DNA from: Sphingobium jiangsuense
GTDB lineage: Bacteria > Pseudomonadota > Alphaproteobacteria > Sphingomonadales > Sphingomonadaceae
Direction of reading: 5' to 3'
Assembly (NCBI RefSeq): GCF_014196495.1
Contig: NZ_JACIDT010000014.1
Span: 39,410 to 103,409 of the forward strand
DNA: 64,000 nt
Shown: positions 61,598 to 64,000 of the stretch, piece after piece
How the letters are laid out: each line of letters starts with the position of its first letter
Position numbering within the stretch: the first letter of the stretch is position 1
Program-made: the position numbers and the translations under genes
Notes under the pieces: generated by a model
Told to the model about the DNA's origin: nothing
Seen by the model: only the letters and a program-made list of their open reading frames with translations
Databases searched by the model: none

Positions 61598-63889
61598 ATG
61601 TCCGATTTTCGCGATCCGTTCGACGCCATCAAAGACCATCCTTTCGACGATGCCCTGTCCGAGCGCTATCTCGTCTATGCGCTCTCGACCATCACCGCGC
61701 GCTCCCTGCCGGATCTGCGCGACGGGCTGAAGCCGGTGCATCGGCGCCTGCTCTGGGCGATGCGCCTGCTGCGCATGGAGCCGGGCGGCGCGGCGCCCGA
61801 CGTGCTGATCGCCAATCCGGCGCGCAACACCACGCCCTACAAGAAATGCGCGCGCGTCGTCGGCGACGTGATCGGCAAATATCACCCCCATGGCGACGCC
61901 AGCGTCTATGACGCGATGGTGCGGCTGGCGCAGGATTTCTCGCTGCGCACGCCGCTGGTCGACGGGCAGGGCAATTTCGGCAATATCGACGGCGATAACG
62001 CGGCGGCGATGCGCTATACCGAGGCGCGGCTGACGCAGGCCGCCGCCGACCTGATGGCGGGCCTCGATGAAGGCACGGTCGATTTCCGCCCCACCTACAA
62101 TGGCGAGGAGCAGGAACCGGAGGTGTTCCCCGGCCTGTTCCCGAACCTGCTCGCCAATGGCGCGAGCGGCATCGCGGTCGGCATGGCGACCAGCATCCCG
62201 CCGCATAATGTCGGCGAGATCATCGACGCGGCCAGCCTGCTGATCGACAAGCCCGATGCCGATCATGCCGAGATCATGCAGATCGTGCGCGGGCCGGACA
62301 TGCCGACCGGCGGCGTGCTGGTGGACAATCCGTCGATCATCTCCGAAGCCTATGCCACCGGACGCGGGTCGATGCGGGTGCGGGCGAAATGGCACAAGGA
62401 GGAGGAAGGGCGCGGGGCGTGGGTCGCGGTCGTCACCGAAATCCCCTATCAGGTGCAGAAATCCAAGTTGATCGAGCAGATCGCGCATCTCATCACCGAA
62501 AAGAAGCTGCCGATCCTCGCCGACATCCGCGACGAGAGCGACGAGAAGATCCGCATCGTGCTGGAACCGCGCAGCCGCACGGTGGAACCCGATGTGCTGA
62601 TGGACAGCCTGTTCCGTTTGTCGGACCTCGAAAATCGCTTCTCGCTCAACATGAACGTGCTCGACGCCAGCCACACGCCGCGGGTGATGGGCCTGCGCGA
62701 GGTGCTGACGCAATGGCTCGCGCATCAGATCGACGTGCTGATGCGCCGCTCCAACCACCGGCTGGAAAAGATCGCCGCGCGGCTGGAACTGCTCGACGGC
62801 TATATCATCGCCTATCTCAACCTCGATCGGGTGATCGAGATCATCCGCACCGAGGATGAGCCCAAGGAGGTGATGATGGCCGAGTTCAGCCTGACCGACC
62901 GGCAGGCGGAAGCCATCCTCAACATGCGGCTGCGGTCCTTGCGCAAGCTGGAGGAAATGGAGCTGCGGCGCGAGCATGCGGCGCTGGTGAAGGAACGGGG
63001 CGAGTTGGAGAAGCTGGTCGCCGATCCGAAGCTCCAGAAGAAGCGCCTGAAGCGCGACCTTGCCGACCTGCGCAAGCGCTACGGCCCGGAAACGGAGCTG
63101 GGCCGCCGCCGCACGGCGATAGAGGAAGCGGCCCCGCCGCGCGAAATTCCGCTGGAGGCGATGATCGAGAAGGAGCCGATCACCGTCATCCTGTCGCAGC
63201 GCGGCTGGATCCGCGCGATGAAGGGGCATGTCGACCTCGCCTCGGCCGAGACGCTGAAGTTCAAGGAAGGGGACGGCCTCGCCTTCGCCTTCCATGCGCA
63301 GACGACCGACAAGCTGCTGCTCGCCAGCGCCAATGGCCGCTTCTACACGCTGGGCGCGGACAAGCTGCCCGGCGGACGCGGCTTCGGCGAGCCGGTGCGG
63401 GTGATGGTGGATATCGAGAATGACGCGGCGATCACCGCGCTGCTGCCTGCCCGGCCCGGCGGGCGGATGCTGCTGGCGGCGAGCGACGGGCGCGGCTTCG
63501 TCGCCGCGATGGACGATGTGATCGCCGAAACGCGCAAGGGCAAGCAGGTGGTGAACGTCAAGGCGGGCGCGCGGCTGGTGGTGGTCCACCCGATCGCGGA
63601 AGGCGCCGATAGCGTGGCCGTGATCGGCGAGAACCGCAAGCTGCTGATCTTCCGCCTCAACGAACTGCCGCAAATGGCGCGCGGGCAGGGGGTGCAGCTG
63701 CAACGCTATCGCGACGGCGGGCTTTCCGACGCCATCGCCTTCCGGCTGGAGGATGGCCTCAGCTGGACGATGGGCGGCGAAACGGGCCGCACGCGCACCG
63801 AAATGGACCTCAGTCTCTGGCGCGTGGCGCGCGGCGCCTCCGGCCGCATGCCGCCACAGGGCTTCCCGCGCAACAACCGCTTTTCGTGA
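61598..63889 (+). CDS. parC: DNA topoisomerase IV subunit A
   Basis: Breakage-reunion subunit of the type IIA enzyme that unlinks daughter chromosomes, 763 residues. The catalytic Tyr is Y140 in [33 protein letters not shown] is the quinolone-resistance-determining region (near residues 93-113), and it carries the wild-type-like HGDAS motif. The C-terminal beta-propeller blades ([21 protein letters not shown] and others) are short, as in ParC rather than GyrA. It is divergent from the SDR gene and followed by a family B repeat. Confidence 0.95.
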   Translation: MSDFRDPFDAIKDHPFDDALSERYLVYALSTITARSLPDLRDGLKPVHRRLLWAMRLLRMEPGGAAPDVLIANPARNTTPYKKCARVVGDVIGKYHPHGDASVYDAMVRLAQDFSLRTPLVDGQGNFGNIDGDNAAAMRYTEARLTQAAADLMAGLDEGTVDFRPTYNGEEQEPEVFPGLFPNLLANGASGIAVGMATSIPPHNVGEIIDAASLLIDKPDADHAEIMQIVRGPDMPTGGVLVDNPSIISEAYATGRGSMRVRAKWHKEEEGRGAWVAVVTEIPYQVQKSKLIEQIAHLITEKKLPILADIRDESDEKIRIVLEPRSRTVEPDVLMDSLFRLSDLENRFSLNMNVLDASHTPRVMGLREVLTQWLAHQIDVLMRRSNHRLEKIAARLELLDGYIIAYLNLDRVIEIIRTEDEPKEVMMAEFSLTDRQAEAILNMRLRSLRKLEEMELRREHAALVKERGELEKLVADPKLQKKRLKRDLADLRKRYGPETELGRRRTAIEEAAPPREIPLEAMIEKEPITVILSQRGWIRAMKGHVDLASAETLKFKEGDGLAFAFHAQTTDKLLLASANGRFYTLGADKLPGGRGFGEPVRVMVDIENDAAITALLPARPGGRMLLAASDGRGFVAAMDDVIAETRKGKQVVNVKAGARLVVVHPIAEGADSVAVIGENRKLLIFRLNELPQMARGQGVQLQRYRDGGLSDAIAFRLEDGLSWTMGGETGRTRTEMDLSLWRVARGASGRMPPQGFPRNNRFS

Positions 63890-63908
63890 GGCCGGTTAGT
63901 ATCATGAA

Positions 63909-64000
63909 CCGTTCGGGCTGAGCTTGTCGAAGCCCTGTACTTTCTAAAGGTTGAAAAACAGCCGTTGGGCTTTGCCCGCCCTTCGGGTCGACAAGCTCAG
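63909..64000 (+). repeat. family B intergenic inverted repeat, copy 6 (cut by window end)
   Basis: CCGTTCGGGCTGAGCTTGTC at the left and CGGGTCGACAAGCTCAG at the right edge; the last bases of the right arm lie beyond the window. It starts 19 bases after the parC stop. Confidence 0.85.

Noticed and set aside
61184..63703. 839-residue minus-strand frame opposite parC
   Set aside because: Shadow of parC that also runs through the divergent promoter region.

Overview
This 64 kb window is a high-GC (roughly two-thirds G+C), densely coded stretch of an alphaproteobacterial chromosome. It most resembles a sphingomonad (Sphingomonadales). The pointers are TrcR, a DUF1192 protein, MmcB, a vgr-related HExxH protein, the rdgB-rph / hrcA-grpE order, an alphaproteobacterial sigma-32 promoter before dnaK, and dispersed hairpin repeats in the intergenic gaps. 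No phage, insertion sequence, integron, rRNA operon or CRISPR array was seen, and most of the content is core genome.

Layout. 1-3969: the conserved block aroA (5'-truncated by the window edge), cmk, rpsA, ihfB. 4318-4403: tRNA-Leu(UAA). 4537-6663: an orphan family-5 solute-binding lipoprotein facing a prolyl-4-hydroxylase-like enzyme. 6804-19075: a complete type II secretion operon, gspC-D-E-F-G-H-I-J-K-L-M-N plus the prepilin peptidase gspO, almost every junction overlapping. 19076-24499: GST, clpA, a DUF1192 protein, a quinone oxidoreductase and trcR. 24925-28820: a TauE-like exporter, priA and a transaldolase-family aldolase. 28981-33040: LpoA-like lipoprotein, rsmI, yraN, gshB, DedA protein. 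33203-38879: xerC, hemW, a CAP protein, rdgB, rph and a Pro/Ala-rich membrane protein. 38991-46126: the heat-shock region hrcA-grpE, a PadR regulator, a metallopeptidase-like protein, a copper chaperone, dnaK-dnaJ. 46427-54561: patatin-like protein, 2-hydroxyacid dehydrogenase, SH3 protein, mmcB-pdeM and a ligase-associated helicase. 54814-63889: CoA transferase, tRNA-Arg(UCU), a queuosine-precursor transporter, purC-purS-purQ, a DUF4349 lipoprotein, an SDR and parC.

The most unusual signal is inside the secretion operon. The prepilin leaders of gspG, gspH and gspJ have been expanded by in-frame tandem 33-bp (11-codon) repeats, 3, 5 and 5 units respectively. Each unit re-creates the G-F part of the prepilin-peptidase site, but only the last is followed by the hydrophobic helix with Glu at +5. 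Two unit types (Ala-Glu-His-Gly-Phe and Ala-Gln-Gln-Gly-Phe) differ by paired base changes that preserve a small GCCN-AACA-NGGC inverted repeat, and gspH is a mosaic of both types.

The second signal is a set of dispersed intergenic elements. Family A is a double hairpin with eight copies, six of them between convergent genes. Family B is a long inverted repeat with six full or partial copies. Family C has two copies with 14-15 bp terminal inverted repeats, each beginning exactly at the last base of a stop codon. Other points of interest are a PadR regulator with an Arg/Gly-rich N-terminus and a palindrome over its own -10 box, an 11-bp divergent gap between rsmI and the LpoA-like gene, and a heat-shock region with hrcA but no visible CIRCE operator.
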